A DNA stretch of 64,000 nucleotides, taken from Nematopogon swammerdamellus. Taxonomy: Eukaryota; Arthropoda; Insecta; Lepidoptera; Adelidae. Of this stretch, positions 33,830 through 45,552 are shown one piece after another. The DNA lies in assembly GCA_946902875.1 (NCBI GenBank), contig OX336345.1, forward strand, positions 4,061,395 through 4,125,394. The letters run 5' to 3'. Numbering within the stretch: position 1 is the first letter of the stretch; every line of letters starts with the position of its first letter. Made by a program: the position numbers and the translations under genes. The notes beneath the pieces were generated by a model. It was not told the origin of the DNA. It did not search any database and worked only from the letters and a program-made list of their open reading frames with translations.

Positions 33830-36800
33830 AGTTATGTTCTTTCGTTACTTAGTTACTTACTTTTTCGAGAACGTTTATCGTCTTCCTGAACGCACCTCGG
33901 CCTTCGACCTCGCCCTTAATTACTTACTTTCTTAGAGATGGTTTATTGTATTCCAGAAAGCAGCTTAGCCTGAAGCCTCGCCGTTAGTTACTTACTTTAT
34001 TTAAAACGATCGTTTACCTAAACGCAGCTCGGCCTTCGGCCTCGCCCATAGTTACTTAGTTACTTACTTTAATCTAGAAGGTTTTTCCTCTTCCGGAACG
34101 CAGCACGGCCTTCGGCCTCACCCATAGTTTATACTTACATTCACGGAGAAGGTTTATAGTCTTCCTGAAAGCAGCTTGGCCTTCGGCCTCGCCCTCAGTT
34201 ACTTACTTTCTTCGAGAAGGTTTATAGCATTCCTGAACGCAGCTCGGGCTTCGGCCTCGCCCTCAGTTACTTACTTTCTTCGAGAAGGTTTATCCTCTTC
34301 CTGAACGCAGCTCGGCCTTCGGCTTCGCCCGTAGTTACTTATTGTCTACGAGAATTTTTATCGTCTTCCTGAACGCAGCTCGGCCTTCGGCCTCGCCCTC
34401 AGTTGCTTACTTTCTTCGAGAAGGTTTATGGTCTTCCCGAATGTAGCTCGGCCTTCGGCCTCGCCCTTAATTACTTACTTTCTTAGAGAAGGTTTATCGT
34501 TTTCCTGAACGCAGCTCGGCCTTCGGCCTCGCCCTTAGTTACTTACTGTCTTCGAGATGGTTTATCGTCTTCCTGAACGCAGCTCGGCCTTCGGCCTCGC
34601 CTTTTGTTACTTACTTTCTTCGAGCAGGTTTATAGTCTTCCTGAACGCAGCTCGGCCTTCGGCCTCGCCCTTAGTAACTAACTGTCTTCGAGAAGGTGTA
34701 TGGTCTTCCTGAACGCAGCTCGGCCTTCGGCCTCGCCCTTATTTACTTACATTCATCGATAAGGTTTATAGTCTTCCTGAACGCAGCTCGGCCTTCGGCC
34801 TCGCCATCAGTTACTTACTGTCTTCGAGAAGGTTTATGGTCTTCCTGAACGCAGCTCGGCCTTCGGCCTCGCCCTTAGTTACTTACTTTCATTGATAAGG
34901 TTTATAGTCTTCCTGAACGCAGCTCGGCCCTCGGCCTCGCCCTTAGTTACTTACTTTCATCGATGTGGTTTATAGTCTTCCTGAACGAGGCTCGGCCTTC
35001 GGCCTCGCCCTTAGTTAATGACTTTCTTCGAGAAGGTTTATAGTCTTCCTGAACGCAGCTCGACCTTCGGCCTCGCCCTTAGTTTCTTACTATGTTCGAG
35101 AAGGTTTATGGTTTTGCTGAACGCAGCTCGGCCTTCGGCCTCGCCCTTTGTTACTTACTTTCTTCGAGAAGGTTTATAGTCTTCCTGAACGCAGCTCGGC
35201 CTTCAGCCTCGCCCTTTGTTACTTACTTTCTTCGAGAAGGTTTATGGTCTTCCTGAATGTAGCTCGGCTTTCGGCCTCGCCATTAATTAATTACTTTCTT
35301 GGATAAGGTTAATCGTCTTCCTGAACGCAGCTCGGCCTTCGGCCTCGCCCCCAGTTACTTATTGTCTTCGAAAAGGTTTATGGTCTTCCTGAACGCAGCT
35401 CGGCCTTCGGCCTCGCCCTTTGTTACTTACTTTCTTCGAGAAGGTTTATGGTCTTCCTGAATGTAGCTCGGCTTTCGGCCTCGCCATTAATTAATTACTT
35501 TCTTGGATAAGGTTAATCGTCTTCCTGAACGCAGCTCGGCCTTCGGCCTCGCCCCCAGTTACTTATTGTCTTCGAAAAGGTTTATGGTCTTCCTGAACGC
35601 AGCTCGGCCTTCGGCCTCGCCCTTTGTTACTTACTTTCTTCGAGAAGGTTTATAGTTTTCCTAAACGCAGCTCGGCCTTCGGCCTCGCCCTTTGTTACTT
35701 ACTTTCTTCGAGAAGGTTTATAGTCTTCCTGAACGCAACTCGGCCTTCGGCCTCGCCCTCAGTTACTTACTGTCTTCGAGAAGGTTTATGGTCTTCCAGA
35801 ACGCAGCTCGGCCTTCGGCCTCGCCCTTAATCACTTACTTTCATCGATAAGGTTTATAGTCTTTCTGAACGCAGCTCGGCCTTCGGCTTCGCCCTTAGTT
35901 ACTTACTTTCATCGATAAGATTTATAGTCTTCATGAACGCAGCTCGGCCTTCGGCCTCGCCCTCAGTTACTAACTGTCTTCGAGAAGGTTTATGGTCTTC
36001 CTGAAAGCAGCTCGGCCTACGGCCTCGCCCTTAGTTACTTACTTTCATCGATAAGGTTTATAGTCTTCCTGAACGCAGCTCGGCCTTCGGCCTCGCCCTT
36101 AGTTACTTACTTTCTTCGATAAGGTTTATAGTCTTCCTGAAGGCAGCTCGGCCTTCGGCCTCGCCCTCAGTTACTTACTGTCTTCGAGAAGGTTTATGGT
36201 CTTCCTGAACGCAGCTCGGCCTTCGGCCTCGCCCTTAGTTACTTACTTTCATCGATAAGGTTTATAGTCTTCCCTTACGCAGCTCGGCCTTCGGCCTCGG
36301 CCTTAGTTACTTACTTTCATCAATAAGGTTTATAGTCTTCCTGAACGCAGCTCGGCCTTCGGCCTCGCCCTTAGTTACTTACTTTCATCGATAAGGTTTA
36401 TAGTCTTCCTGAACGCAGCTCGGCCTTAGTTACTTACTTTCTTTGAGAAGGTTTATAGTCTTCCTGAACGCAGCTCGACCTTCGGCCTCGCCCTTAGTTT
36501 CTTACTATGTTCGAGAAGGTTTATGGTTTTCCTGAACGCAGCTCGGCCTTCGGCCTCGCCCTTAGTTACTTACTTTCTTCGAGAAGGTTTATAGTCTTCC
36601 TGAACGCAGCTCGGCTTTCGGCCTTGCCCTCGGTTGCTTACTTTCTTCGAGAAGGTTTATGGTCTTCCTGAATGTAGCTCGGCCTTCGTCCTCGCCCTTA
36701 ATTACTTACTTTCTTAGATAAGGTTTGTCGTCTTCCTGAACGCAGCTCGGCCTTCGGCCTCGCCCTCAGTTACTTATTGTCTTCGAGAAGGTTTATGGTC

Positions 36801-37050
36801 TTCCTGAACGCAGCTCGGCCTTCGGCCTCGCCCTTAATTACTTACTTTCTTAGAGATAGTTTATCGTCTTCCTGAACGCAGCTCGGCCTTCGGCCTCGCC
36901 CTCAGTTACTTGCTTTCTTCGAGAAGGTTTATAGTCTTCCTGAACGCAACTCGGCCTTTGGCCTCGCCCTTTGTTACTTACTTTCTTAGAGATGGTTTAT
37001 CGACTTCCTGAACGCAGCTCGGTCTTCGGCCTCGCCCATAGTTACTTACT
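33830..37050 (+). repeat. 68-bp minisatellite array in Helitron C, about 47 units
   Basis: Same unit as in Helitrons A, B and D: GAACGCAGCTCGGCCTTCGG, CCTCGCCC, TTAGTTACTTACTTTC, TTCGAGAAGGTTTATAGTC. Many units carry TCATCGATAAGG in place of TTCTTCGAGAAGG. A three-unit block is duplicated exactly: the variant CCTGAATGTAGCTCGGCTTT starts at about 35252 and 35456, 204 bp apart. One unit near 36420 is truncated to about half. Some open frames pass through in phase but have no stable period (68 is not divisible by 3). Confidence 0.95.
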
Positions 37051-37234
37051 ATCTTCTTTGAAATACGAATTTCACGCGAGCGGAGCCGCGGGCTCAGCTA
37101 GTAAAGAATAAAGTTGTGTGCCTCGACGACGTTTCGAGCCAGTTTCATAACTTTTGTTACAATAAACAGTTTCACAGTCTGCTATATAACTAAGTCAATT
37201 GATAATATTGATCAGCACCAACCGGTTTTGTGGG

Positions 37235-37452
37235 TCTTTTATTCACAGAACCGGGAAAATGTGGAACGAACTCCCTGCTCATCTATTTCCTCCCAAGTAC
37301 AGCTTGGGGTTTTTCAAAAGGGGCGTGAAAAGGCTCCTGTCAGGTCGGCATGACATTCGCAATCCCCGTGCATCACATAATGCCCTTGGGCATCGTAAGT
37401 CACCTACTCGTAAGTGAAACGATGCCACATGTCATGCATTCTATAAAAAAAA
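37235..37452 (+). pseudogene. LINE-J 3' end fragment
   Basis: FIHRTGKMWNELPAHLFPPK and YSLGFFKRGVKRLLSGRHDI are readable in one frame (37235-37380), followed by a stop and a UTR ending in an A-run. Clear homologue of the copy at 1669-2090, with the reading frame open over this short stretch. The catalytic domain is absent. Confidence 0.75.
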
Positions 37453-37975
37453 AACAATTGACCGGTTGAGCTCATTACGTATTAGTATTTGGTCCAGGGT
37501 GAGCGATTAAAAGTAGAGGATAAGTAAAGGGAGGGAGGTCCGCATTCGCGAGTGAGATATCGCTCGGCTCGGGCGGAACTGTGAAAGGCCAAGATCCAAA
37601 TCGGTCGGCAATAAAAATCCAGGAAACAATTACACAAGTAAATGTATGTGTTGATACGTTTTATTGTGAACCAAACTTGGCTTGAATGGAGTTTCCCTCA
37701 TTCGGGCATGTGATTTTATTGGCGTGTTTGGCGTTGAATGCACATCGGATCTGCATCAAGTGTGTTGTTCGTGTATGCATTTTCATACTTTATGAATGCC
37801 ACAATGCATATTGAATTCAAGGCCTGTGTGAAATTATGTGTGGGATTTTGTTGCGACTTTTGATTTGTGTAGGAATCAATTATTTATTTAGAATAATATA
37901 TGTTTATGTAGAATATAGGGTAAATTAACTTTCATTCCATCGTTTGTTGCACTTTGGAAATGTAGACTACGCCAT
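37453..37975. other. No feature recognised
   Basis: Unassigned sequence. Confidence 0.4.
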
Positions 37976-38135
37976 TTTTAGGGTTCTGTATCCGTGCGGG
38001 GCCCTATCACTAAGCCTATACGCTGTCCTACCTTGAAAGGTCCGTATCTTTTGACCGTAATAGGTAACCGGTTGAACGGACGGACAGATGGCGTAGGCTT
38101 AGTAATAGGTTTCCGTATGAATACGGAACACTAAA
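37976..38135 (+). mobile_element. Family C copy with a large internal deletion
   Basis: TTTTTAGGGTTCTGTATCCG, GTATCTTTTGACCGTAATAG, then a switch to the reverse strand of the same family (GATGGCGTAGGCTTAGTAAT and ATACGGAACACTAAAAA). The two halves face each other, so this is a small inverted pair. Confidence 0.55.
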
Positions 38136-38394
38136 AACACAAAAAGTGAAAAATTAAGGCGGGGTTTCCACCATATAAATTTGGATCCCATACAAGAAAC
38201 GTGTGTTTTTTTTTCTAGCGTAAAAACACATACAAATAGAATGTATGTGTAGTGTCAAACTTGGAATGATTATAGTGGAACTCTAAAGTAAAACAACAAC
38301 AAAATAATAAAACCGGCCAATTACGTGGTGGTACGGAAATTTCGGTTGAGGGCTGATTTATTGAAGAATGACATTTATTTTTACACACACTACA

Positions 38395-38705
38395 CCACAC
38401 GCCGTATCCCGACAATCGGGGTAAGCAGAGTAATCGGTGTTGTGCTACGAGTATTCTGAAAAATTACAGCATAACACCGACCACCACGTTTAGCAAAGTA
38501 TTCGTACAAGATAACTCAGATCAGGCAGCAAGTAACGCATGAAGGCCCACCTGCTGTATGGCTCGGTGGAAACACCGCGCCAAGGTGAGAGGTGGCTACC
38601 CTGTCGCCCTTATGCACGGCATCTTGTCCTTATCCCTTAGTCGCCTTTTTACGACATGCACGGGAAGAGATGCAGTGGGGCTATTCTTATTAAGTACCGG
38701 CCCCA
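38395..38705 (-). mobile_element. Family F repeat carrying the head 2 module
   Basis: CACGCCGTATCCCGACAATC, GGGGTAAGCAGAGTAATC and CACCTGCTGTATGGCTCGG match the copy at 42495-42795. Its right end (CTTAGTCGCC, ATGCAGTGGGGCTATTCTT, GTACCGGCCCCACAT) is head 2 of SINE-A. Read on the minus strand, head 2 therefore comes first and leads into a different body from that of SINE-A. Confidence 0.65.
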
Positions 38706-39172
38706 CATAGGACATTTATTTTTAGTCAACCAAAATCGTTGTTCATACAAAGTTTGATTCATACAAAGCGGTGTGTCCACAAATACACTGTTCCCAAAAA
38801 TTTAATGTAAAACACTCGAAAATAACGAAAACGACAGCCGAAACGCTGAGCGTTAGAGTAATTGCCGCGTCAAAGACTTTGGACGTGGCCGAACGTTGAT
38901 TTCTTCAGCAAGAAATTAGTGAGTTCATTCGTAGATCATTTATCACTATTTAGCGGAAGAACCGGGATTTCCCGGCAGCTCGGAAGATAAACCGACGACG
39001 ACGGAGCGACGACGAGCCGGACTCGACAGCCGCGCTGCCCAAGTCGTCCCGTCGCGCGTCGTCGGCGTTGCAGGCAGTAGCTGGAGGCTCTATTTCAATT
39101 TTAGCAAGATTCAGATTCAGATATTTATTTCGCTATAAAGAACACACAACAAAAACAATATTTCATTAAGAC
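38706..39172. other. No feature recognised
   Basis: Unassigned; GC-rich patch at about 38990-39065. Confidence 0.4.
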
Positions 39173-39418
39173 ATTTTTTTTTTTATGGAACTTGACACGT
39201 TTGGCTACATCACCTACAACATCCGTGATGTCAGCCCATAACACAGGGTGAACTAGGTGCCATGTCAGTGCTTCCCTTCATTTCATGTCGGCTACACTAA
39301 ACTGGACAGAAAACACGAACTATTTACATAGCCGTTTCGACCGACGTTTCGTTCAGTGCGGTGGTACCAACCCGGCCGGGATAAACCCTACCACCTAGTA
39401 AGGTAAGAAGGGAAGGGC
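39173..39418 (-). mobile_element. SINE-A copy, head missing
   Basis: T-run, then TGGCTACATCACCTACAACA, GTGATGTCAGCCCATAACAC, CCGTTTCGACCGACGTTTCG and GGTACCAACCCGGCCGGG with ACCACCTAGTAAGG. It ends at GGGAAGGGCATC. Confidence 0.75.
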
Positions 39419-41545
39419 ATCCGGGCACCGGGCACATATGCATATTCAGTATGGTTCGTCATAATTTTTTTTTGTCATGTCCCGTTCAGTGGTGCAGTCT
39501 ATAAGGAAGAACCGGGTAAGAAACCTTACAGAGCTTTTTTTAAATCTATCTTACATACTAAGATTTCATTATGTTAATATAACATACTATATCTAAGCAA
39601 AAAAATTAAAAATATTAAGTCAAGATATACCCATTAAAAAAGATAATAAAATACAAAACAAAGAACATAGGGTTCAGTCAAGTTATTAATAAAATTTGAT
39701 TTTATACATATAAACAATTTGAATTATCAAAGTCAGCAGAATTTTTATTTGGAGTAAGAAAAAAATATTACCAATAATATCTTATTTTTTATTCTTTATT
39801 GTATCATTTCATCCACAGGAAGGTAACATTATACTTGAATAATTCGAAAATTCCGCCAGTTCTAATTCAATACAAAGAACTGTCGCTACTGATTGTTAAG
39901 CACCGTTGGACCGGTCAGTACTTGGATGGGTGACCGTTCGACCGTTGGAGGCTGACTAATGAAAATAATGAAGTCGTCAAAAATTAAAATCTATTGCAGA
40001 AACACAATAAAATTACATATTAAAATGTCACAATAAAGTAAAATAAAAAAAAATACGTACACTTATCGTTTTCGCTATACGTGATCGAAAATCGTAATAA
40101 ACTTGGAATGAAGCTAGTGACGTTTAAACTTGCGGGCACATTGCCATTCGGGAATACATAGTGTTGCGCTGGAAGCCCCGTGGAAAGCTTTGGCGTCCTT
40201 TGTGTACAGTCGACAGATTACATTTGAATATACACAAAAGAGCGCACAGCACAAGAAGCATAGTAAATCTTGCACTTTCCATTTTTGGTGCAGGAATTTC
40301 ATGAAAACTAACAGAATTTCATGTAATGGATACGGTGAACAGTGTTATTTAGAATTTACCGTATTTGTAATGTTTTAATATGTAATTTTAAAGGTTTTTA
40401 TTATTTTACGTGTGACGATTGAATTAATTGAAACCGATTGCAAATTTTTATTTTATTATAAATGAAACGGTTAATTTAAATTTAATAACTGGCCTCTGTA
40501 ATATATTTGATTTGATTAAGTTTATGATTAGGTTTAGATGTTATTAACAATTTCTAATGATTATATCTATCTCTGTTTATTACGAGTATTATCACTTACA
40601 TACTATTATCTCTTTCATTTATTTATTTTGCTTGTATGTCTCGGCCTGTGTGAATGTATGTCATGTGTGTTTACCTAATGGAGATATTGTGTTATATTTA
40701 TTCTGCGATTCGAAAGATGCGCTTATTGCATCAAGCCGTTTCATCTATAAGCATTTATAACCTATAGTGTAGTACCTTTAGATATTATTAATTCATCTAA
40801 ACAAAAAGCCGTGAATAACTTCTATCGGCCCAGGTAACTTTTTATCGACAAAGCGCCGTGCGCAGATTCGCTTCCCTAAGCCATATAACTTTATTGCCCA
40901 ACCGGACACGAGGTTTTGATAATACTATAGTCAAGTCAACCTACACCTACACAACGACACTCTAGCATAATTAACGATATTTTCCTTCCGGAATTGGCTG
41001 TAATTTTAGCAGTGTGTAAGCGCAATACATTATGAGAAATTTGTCATAGAAAATCTGTTCGTACCAGCATCCGGTCCTCACAGCAGCAGTGACTTCCTTT
41101 ACTCGCTCCGGGGGGCTAAATCTGTCGTCCGGTGCTCGCCAGGGTTAAGCCTTCGTCCGGTGCCCTGGGGGCCGTGCAGCCTTCCGGTGTCCAAAGGCTG
41201 TATTTGGGAATTCTCTATAAGGACGCGGCCGCTCGTCATACGTGAAATTACGTTGAAGAGGAACTTCGCTGTTGAGTCTTTCCTGACGATATAACTTGCT
41301 GTATTATATAGATGGCGACTACTTTACTACTTTAAAATATATTTTACCCGACTGCACGAAGCACAAAGGGGGGTAATGTTTAAGTATGTATGTATGTATA
41401 TTTTTATGGCATGCGCTGTAGCCTAAGCGGTTTGATGGATTTTACACATATGAGGTGTCGTTAGATTCATCTTAATTGTGGAAGTGCTATAGGCTATAAA
41501 AATGTGAAAATTCAAAATAGCCGCCGTGAGGTGCCATTTTTTAAT
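39419..41545. other. Mostly unassigned AT-rich DNA
   Basis: A 5S-like SINE head fragment lies at 39884-39955 (separate entry). A family E-like stretch (AAGGGGGGTAATGTTTAAG, GCGCTGTAGCCTAAGCGG) occupies about 41345-41520. Otherwise nothing recognised. Confidence 0.4.
39884..39955 (+). mobile_element. SINE-A head fragment with 5S rRNA-like segment
   Basis: CGGTCAGTACTTGGATGGGT, GACCGTTCGACCGTTGG and AGGCTGACT equal the head of the SINE-A copies at 16442, 41546 and 59164. No body follows, so the head can occur alone. The match to the 3' internal region of 5S rRNA (AGTACTTGGATGGGTGACCG) is direct. Confidence 0.65.
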
Positions 41546-41884
41546 TTTTTTTATGGAAACTGACACGGTTGGCTACATCACCTGCAACATCCGTGATGTC
41601 AGCCCATAACACCGGGTGAACTAGGTGCCATGTCAATGCTTCCCTTCATTTCATGCCGGCTACACTGAACTGAAAGGAAAACACGAACTATTTACATAGC
41701 CGTTTCGACCGACGTTTCATTCAGTGCGGTGATACCAACCCGGGCGGGATAAACACTACCACCTAGTAAGGTGAGGAGAAAGGAACCTACAGTTTTACGT
41801 TGAATCTGAACCACGTTCAGCCTCCAATGGTCGGGCGGTCGCCCATCCAAGTACTGACGCACCACTGAGCTACCGAGGCTGACA
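41546..41884 (-). mobile_element. SINE-A copy with (shortened) tRNA/5S-like head
   Basis: From a T-run and ATGGAAACTGACACGG it runs through all body blocks to ACCTACAGTTTTACG. The head reads (plus strand) TCAGCCTCCAATGGTCGG, CGCCCATCCAAGTACTGACG and ACCACTGAGCTACCGAGGCT. Compared with 16442-16824 the stretch between the 5S-like and tRNA-like parts is deleted. Confidence 0.8.
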
Positions 41885-42494
41885 AAAGTGGAAAACTTTG
41901 AAAATATTTTTTTTTCTTCAAAGCCCATCGAGTAGGGTATCATTGCCAAGAGCTCAAAAAGGCGATTTAAAAAATAAACTAAAAAAAGGTATAAAGCCCG
42001 ACTGCTAAAAAATTCAGGAAATAACGAGGAAAGATCAGTAGAAAATGCTGTAAGTCGGGCGTGTAGTTGGATTCGAATAGACAGCCTAGCGAACGCTAAC
42101 AAACCTCTCTTTGCTCTATATGCACCGACTGGTACAGGCTAATTGCATTACCGTGTCACCGTGCTCGAGGCCTCTCCGTCTTGCGCCGTTTATAAAAACA
42201 ACACGCTCATATTTGTCGTTCACAGATGATCGCTACCGACTGCGCGACGACCACGACGACGCAAACGTTTACCGAGGCCGGCTTTATTTCAAACGTGACG
42301 CGACACGAGAGAAACTTCGTATAGCTTGAATGAATGTTGCGTGCGAACACAGAGGAGCGATCGGCGGCCGTCGTCTCCCGGCGCGCGCGGTGCGGTTTCT
42401 TGATATGTGGGTGTAAACAAAACGCGCGCCAAGTGTGTGTTAGCATTTTGTTGGAGGTATTATTTTTATTAATTTTTTACTTAGATGTTAATGT
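41885..42494. other. No gene recognised
   Basis: Open frames at 41692-42102 (minus) and 42111-42446 overlap each other and SINE-A, and have no recognisable domain. Confidence 0.4.
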
Positions 42495-42795
42495 TAGTAC
42501 ATACATACATGCCACACGCCGTATCTTGATAATTGGGGTAAGCAGAGTAATCTGTGTTGTGCTGCACGGGCTTTGGTAAATTACAGCACAATACGTCCAC
42601 CACGCAAAGTATTCGGACAAGATAACTATCAAGCAGCAAGTAAGACACGAAGACTCACCTGCTGCGTGACTCGGTGGAGGGAGCGTGATAAGGTGAGAGA
42701 TGGCTAGCCTGTCGCCCTTTAGCACGGCACCTTGCCCTTAGTAGCCTTTTACGACATGCACGGGGAGAGATGCAGTGGGGCTATTCTTTCCCCGC
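42495..42795 (-). mobile_element. Family F repeat carrying the head 2 module
   Basis: CACACGCCGTATCTTGATAA, GGGGTAAGCAGAGTAATC and CTCACCTGCTGCGTGACTCG are followed by GCCTTTTACGACATGCACGG and ATGCAGTGGGGCTATTCTTT. Same architecture as 38395-38705; it breaks off before the GGCCCCACA end. Confidence 0.65.
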
Positions 42796-42934
42796 GCAGT
42801 GCTGTAAATCTAGCAGGCGATATATCCAACCATGATGTTACACACAAGCAAAATCACACTTGGATTCGAGCCGCAACGCAAGCGCCGCCGGCCGGAACGA
42901 GGGACCACTCGACCGCTGACGCACCGCCGTCGGG

Positions 42935-43333
42935 CGGCATATTTCCAAAGTCTAGTATGCGAGTTGCTCTGATTAGTGGAGAGACGAGTCTGGCTCCGCC
43001 TCCGGCACCCCCAGCGCACCTACTGAATCCGATATACGTTTGGTCGCATATGTACTTTGGTGGCTCAGTGCTCAGTCAGTGGTAGAGTGTAATGTAGGGT
43101 TTTTATGTTTTCGATCTCGGCCATGGGTTCGTGTCACTTTTGTAATTTTTTTTTTGTTTTACTTTTTTTTTAAGCAATGTTTTCGTGTTAAAATTAGGTT
43201 ATGGTTATTTTATTTTATAACCACCTAAGAAAACTTTTTTTTTCTGAAATACTTCCGAAATTTATATTTCCGCCAAAGTTGAGAACGACCAATCAGAGCA
43301 ACTCGCATACTAGACTTTGGAAATATGCCGCTG
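42935..43333. repeat. Inverted-repeat element of about 400 bp
   Basis: The arm GCGGCATATTTCCAAAGTCT, continuing AGTATGCGAGTTGCTCTGAT (42938-42978), is inverted at about 43291-43331 with very few mismatches. The interior shares ACTGAATCCGATATACGTTT and ACCACCTAAGAAA with 58525-58600. It also includes a degenerate tRNA-like stretch at about 43060-43140 (TGGCTCAGTG, GGGTTCGTGTC). No coding capacity. MITE-like, but no target duplication could be assigned. Confidence 0.6.
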
Positions 43334-44402
43334 GGCCGCCGCCGCCGCCGACGACGACGCCGCGCTGCCCGCCGCCGCCGTACGAGCGCCCCGTAATCTG
43401 TTGACAAGCGAGTTTCAAGAGCCTTTGTGCGGCGGATCCTGCGAGACGTAGGTAAATATTGGTAGGCGATATTGGGGCCGAAGCCATAACTTTCTAGACG
43501 GGAGGCTTAAAAGTCTTGCGCGATTAGTTGTGCTCTTAAAAGGCAAAGGGAAATGTTTCGAAATGCGTGAACTAACTGGACTGATGGAGCTGAAAACTTT
43601 TAGACCCTGTAAAATTAAGACAATAGTTTTCACTGAAAATTTAAACATTTTTAACAGGTCTAGTACCACATTGATGATAAAGTTTTTTTAAAGCCTCGTA
43701 TATACGGACAGACAGAACACAGAACACTTTCGTACTTCAGTCAGATCATCAAGTACGGGGATGAAATGTTTCTTTCGAAATTATTAAAATAAAATAAGAT
43801 AAATAAAATTAAAATCGGCTTATTACCCGTCTACGAAGAAGTCAAAAGAGCAATGTGTTTAGCCTAAATGTATGTATGTTTTAATGACTGAATGAATAAC
43901 TCCTAAACGACTAGTCTGATTATAATAATTCTGATGACTTAATGTTTTGTTTCAATTACACGGGTAACATTTAGTACCATATTTTTTTGAAAATTCTAAA
44001 TGCTGAGCATGCTAATGAGCCGCCGCATAGTCCAACTGTGAAAGTAAAATATCTCCAAAACCCATCCAGTGTGTCTACTAGAGCTTGAAACAGAGATTCA
44101 CAAAAATATGTTGCACTAGTTGTGAGTGTGAGGGTGTATGTATGTGTGCGTTTTTCAGCTCAAATTATCAATGATTGCATAATATTGTGTAGATGTATCT
44201 ACACAAAAACAAGTATTCATTCATACTGCTAGAGTACAGATTTTCTCACTTTGTTTTCTTTCATCAACCACCGAAGTTTTTTGAAGTTCCAAAGTGTGTG
44301 AATCCGGTAAACGGGTTTGAAGTCAAAACAGTTATTTAGAAATTTAAATTGTATCGGTGCGTATTCAGGACAAGTTGGCGCGATGTTGTATCTGGAATTA
44401 TA
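43334..44402. other. No gene recognised
   Basis: A (GCC)n-rich patch at 43335-43385 makes artefactual frames. The rest is unassigned. Confidence 0.4.
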
Positions 44403-44800
44403 GTGGTGGGTGGCCGAGTGGTTTGGGATTCTCATGCGAGAGGTCCAAGGTTCGAATCCGGTCGGCATGTACCAATGAGTTTTTTCTGGCGAAAAAATTT
44501 ACGTGCATACTACACCTGCTGCTTCACCGTTCGGAACCGGTGTAACTATAGGTTCCTTCCCTTGCCCCTTACTAGGTGGTAGACTCAAATTGTAGCCGAC
44601 TGGGTTTGTACCACCGTACTGAATGTAAGATGGCCGCATAGCAGCCTCGGTTGTGTTCTCCTCTAGTTCAGTATAGCCAGCAATCCAGGGAAGTCTCCGG
44701 TATGGCACCTACCTTCTCGGAGGTGAAATTGGCTGGTCGGAGCATCCGCTTTGGCCCCTCCGACTCAGCCATCCATACCGGATTACATAAAAAAAAAATA
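44403..44800 (+). mobile_element. SINE-B copy, nearly complete
   Basis: Head GTGGGTGGCCGAGTGGTTTG with B box GGTTCGAATCC, then CGTTCGGAACCGGTGTAAC, the central domain ACTAGGTGGTAGACTCAAA, then GATGGCCGCATAGCAGCC, a GGTGAAATTGGCTGGTCGG block and an end CCGGATTACATAAAAAAAA. About 9 bp are missing between the A and B boxes compared with the tandem units. This copy defines the full 3' end of the family. Confidence 0.85.
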
Positions 44801-44872
44801 CAGTGACAGAACCAGCGATAAATTGTTATTAACCGTGGTACAGTTGATTGAACAACTGTACTAACGTTATTT

Positions 44873-45036
44873 TTGTTTAAAGTAGTACAGTTGACCGGAC
44901 CAGATAATACACCCACGAAGCAATCCAGGGAAGTGTTTTGTATGGCAAATTCATTCTCGGAGGTGATATTAGCTGGTCGGAAAATGTGCTTTGACCCCTC
45001 CGACGCAGCCACCCATACCAGATTACATAAAACAAA
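44873..45036 (+). mobile_element. SINE-B copy, 5'-truncated
   Basis: GAAGCAATCCAGGGAAGTG, CGGAGGTGATATTAGCTGG and CCATACCAGATTACATAAAA repeat the 3' third of the copy just upstream, in the same orientation. Confidence 0.7.
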
Positions 45037-45552
45037 TCAGGAATTATCTCTCGATATCGACATATGTTTTTTTTTACATTTCTCAAGCTTGCACTAACCC
45101 ATTTCGGATCCACCGATCCGAAGCTACTGCGGATTTATATATCGCAGTGGAGTTATAAATTTATATCGACTGCCTCATAAAAATATTCGTTGAAAATTTT
45201 ACGCTGTAGCTTTCCTAAGGGGTTAGTTTATGCAGTCGCTTCGTCCGGCAAGTTTGCACATTTCGAACTACTTAAGAAGTCCAGTCGAATACGACTTATT
45301 AATAGTTGGAGCGGGGACGAATTTTTCTCTCGCCTCAATACTTTTTCAAAGTTGCCGCAAGTCGCCATTCACATGTCCGCAGCCCGGAACGGCCCGATAG
45401 CGTCTGGAGTCTGGGGTTGCAGTAAATTATAAGCAAACTTGTGCCGCGCTCGCCTGCTCGCCACAGATCTAGGGAATGTGAACAACCTAGGAAGATTTGG
45501 TCGCAGATTTTATGCCGAATATAGTGAGTTTTATGGGTTTTATGGGCCATAA
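45037..45552. other. No feature recognised
   Basis: A small palindrome CGGATCCACCGATCCG lies at about 45105. No recognisable gene. Confidence 0.4.

Larger units (their letters stand above)
33067..37101 (+). mobile_element. Helitron-like element C, about 4.0 kb
   Basis: The 5' end TCCATACTAATATTATAAAT is the canonical start of lepidopteran non-autonomous Helitrons. It is followed by a GTCT run and TTTCACGCCTAAACCGCTGA. The 3' end reads GCGAGCGGAGCCGCGGGCTC then AGCTAG, followed by T. Inside are a 256-bp-spaced direct duplication, two G-runs (about 33650-33668 and 33782-33800) and the longest 68-bp array in the window. No Rep or helicase coding sequence. Confidence 0.85.

Noticed and set aside
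35624..35830. Repeat-encoded open frames such as 35624-35830 and 61999-62340
   Set aside because: They run through 68-bp units, which shift frame every unit (68 is not a multiple of 3). They are by-products of the array.
33830..37050. CRISPR-like array
   Set aside because: The 68-bp units are contiguous and similar over their whole length with no unique spacers, in a eukaryotic Helitron.
39884..39955. A 5S rRNA gene
   Set aside because: Only the 3' internal region of 5S rRNA is matched; the rest belongs to SINE-A.
43201..43487. Proline/arginine-rich frames at the GCC-rich patch
   Set aside because: Low-complexity by-product of (GCC)n; frames on both strands are open.
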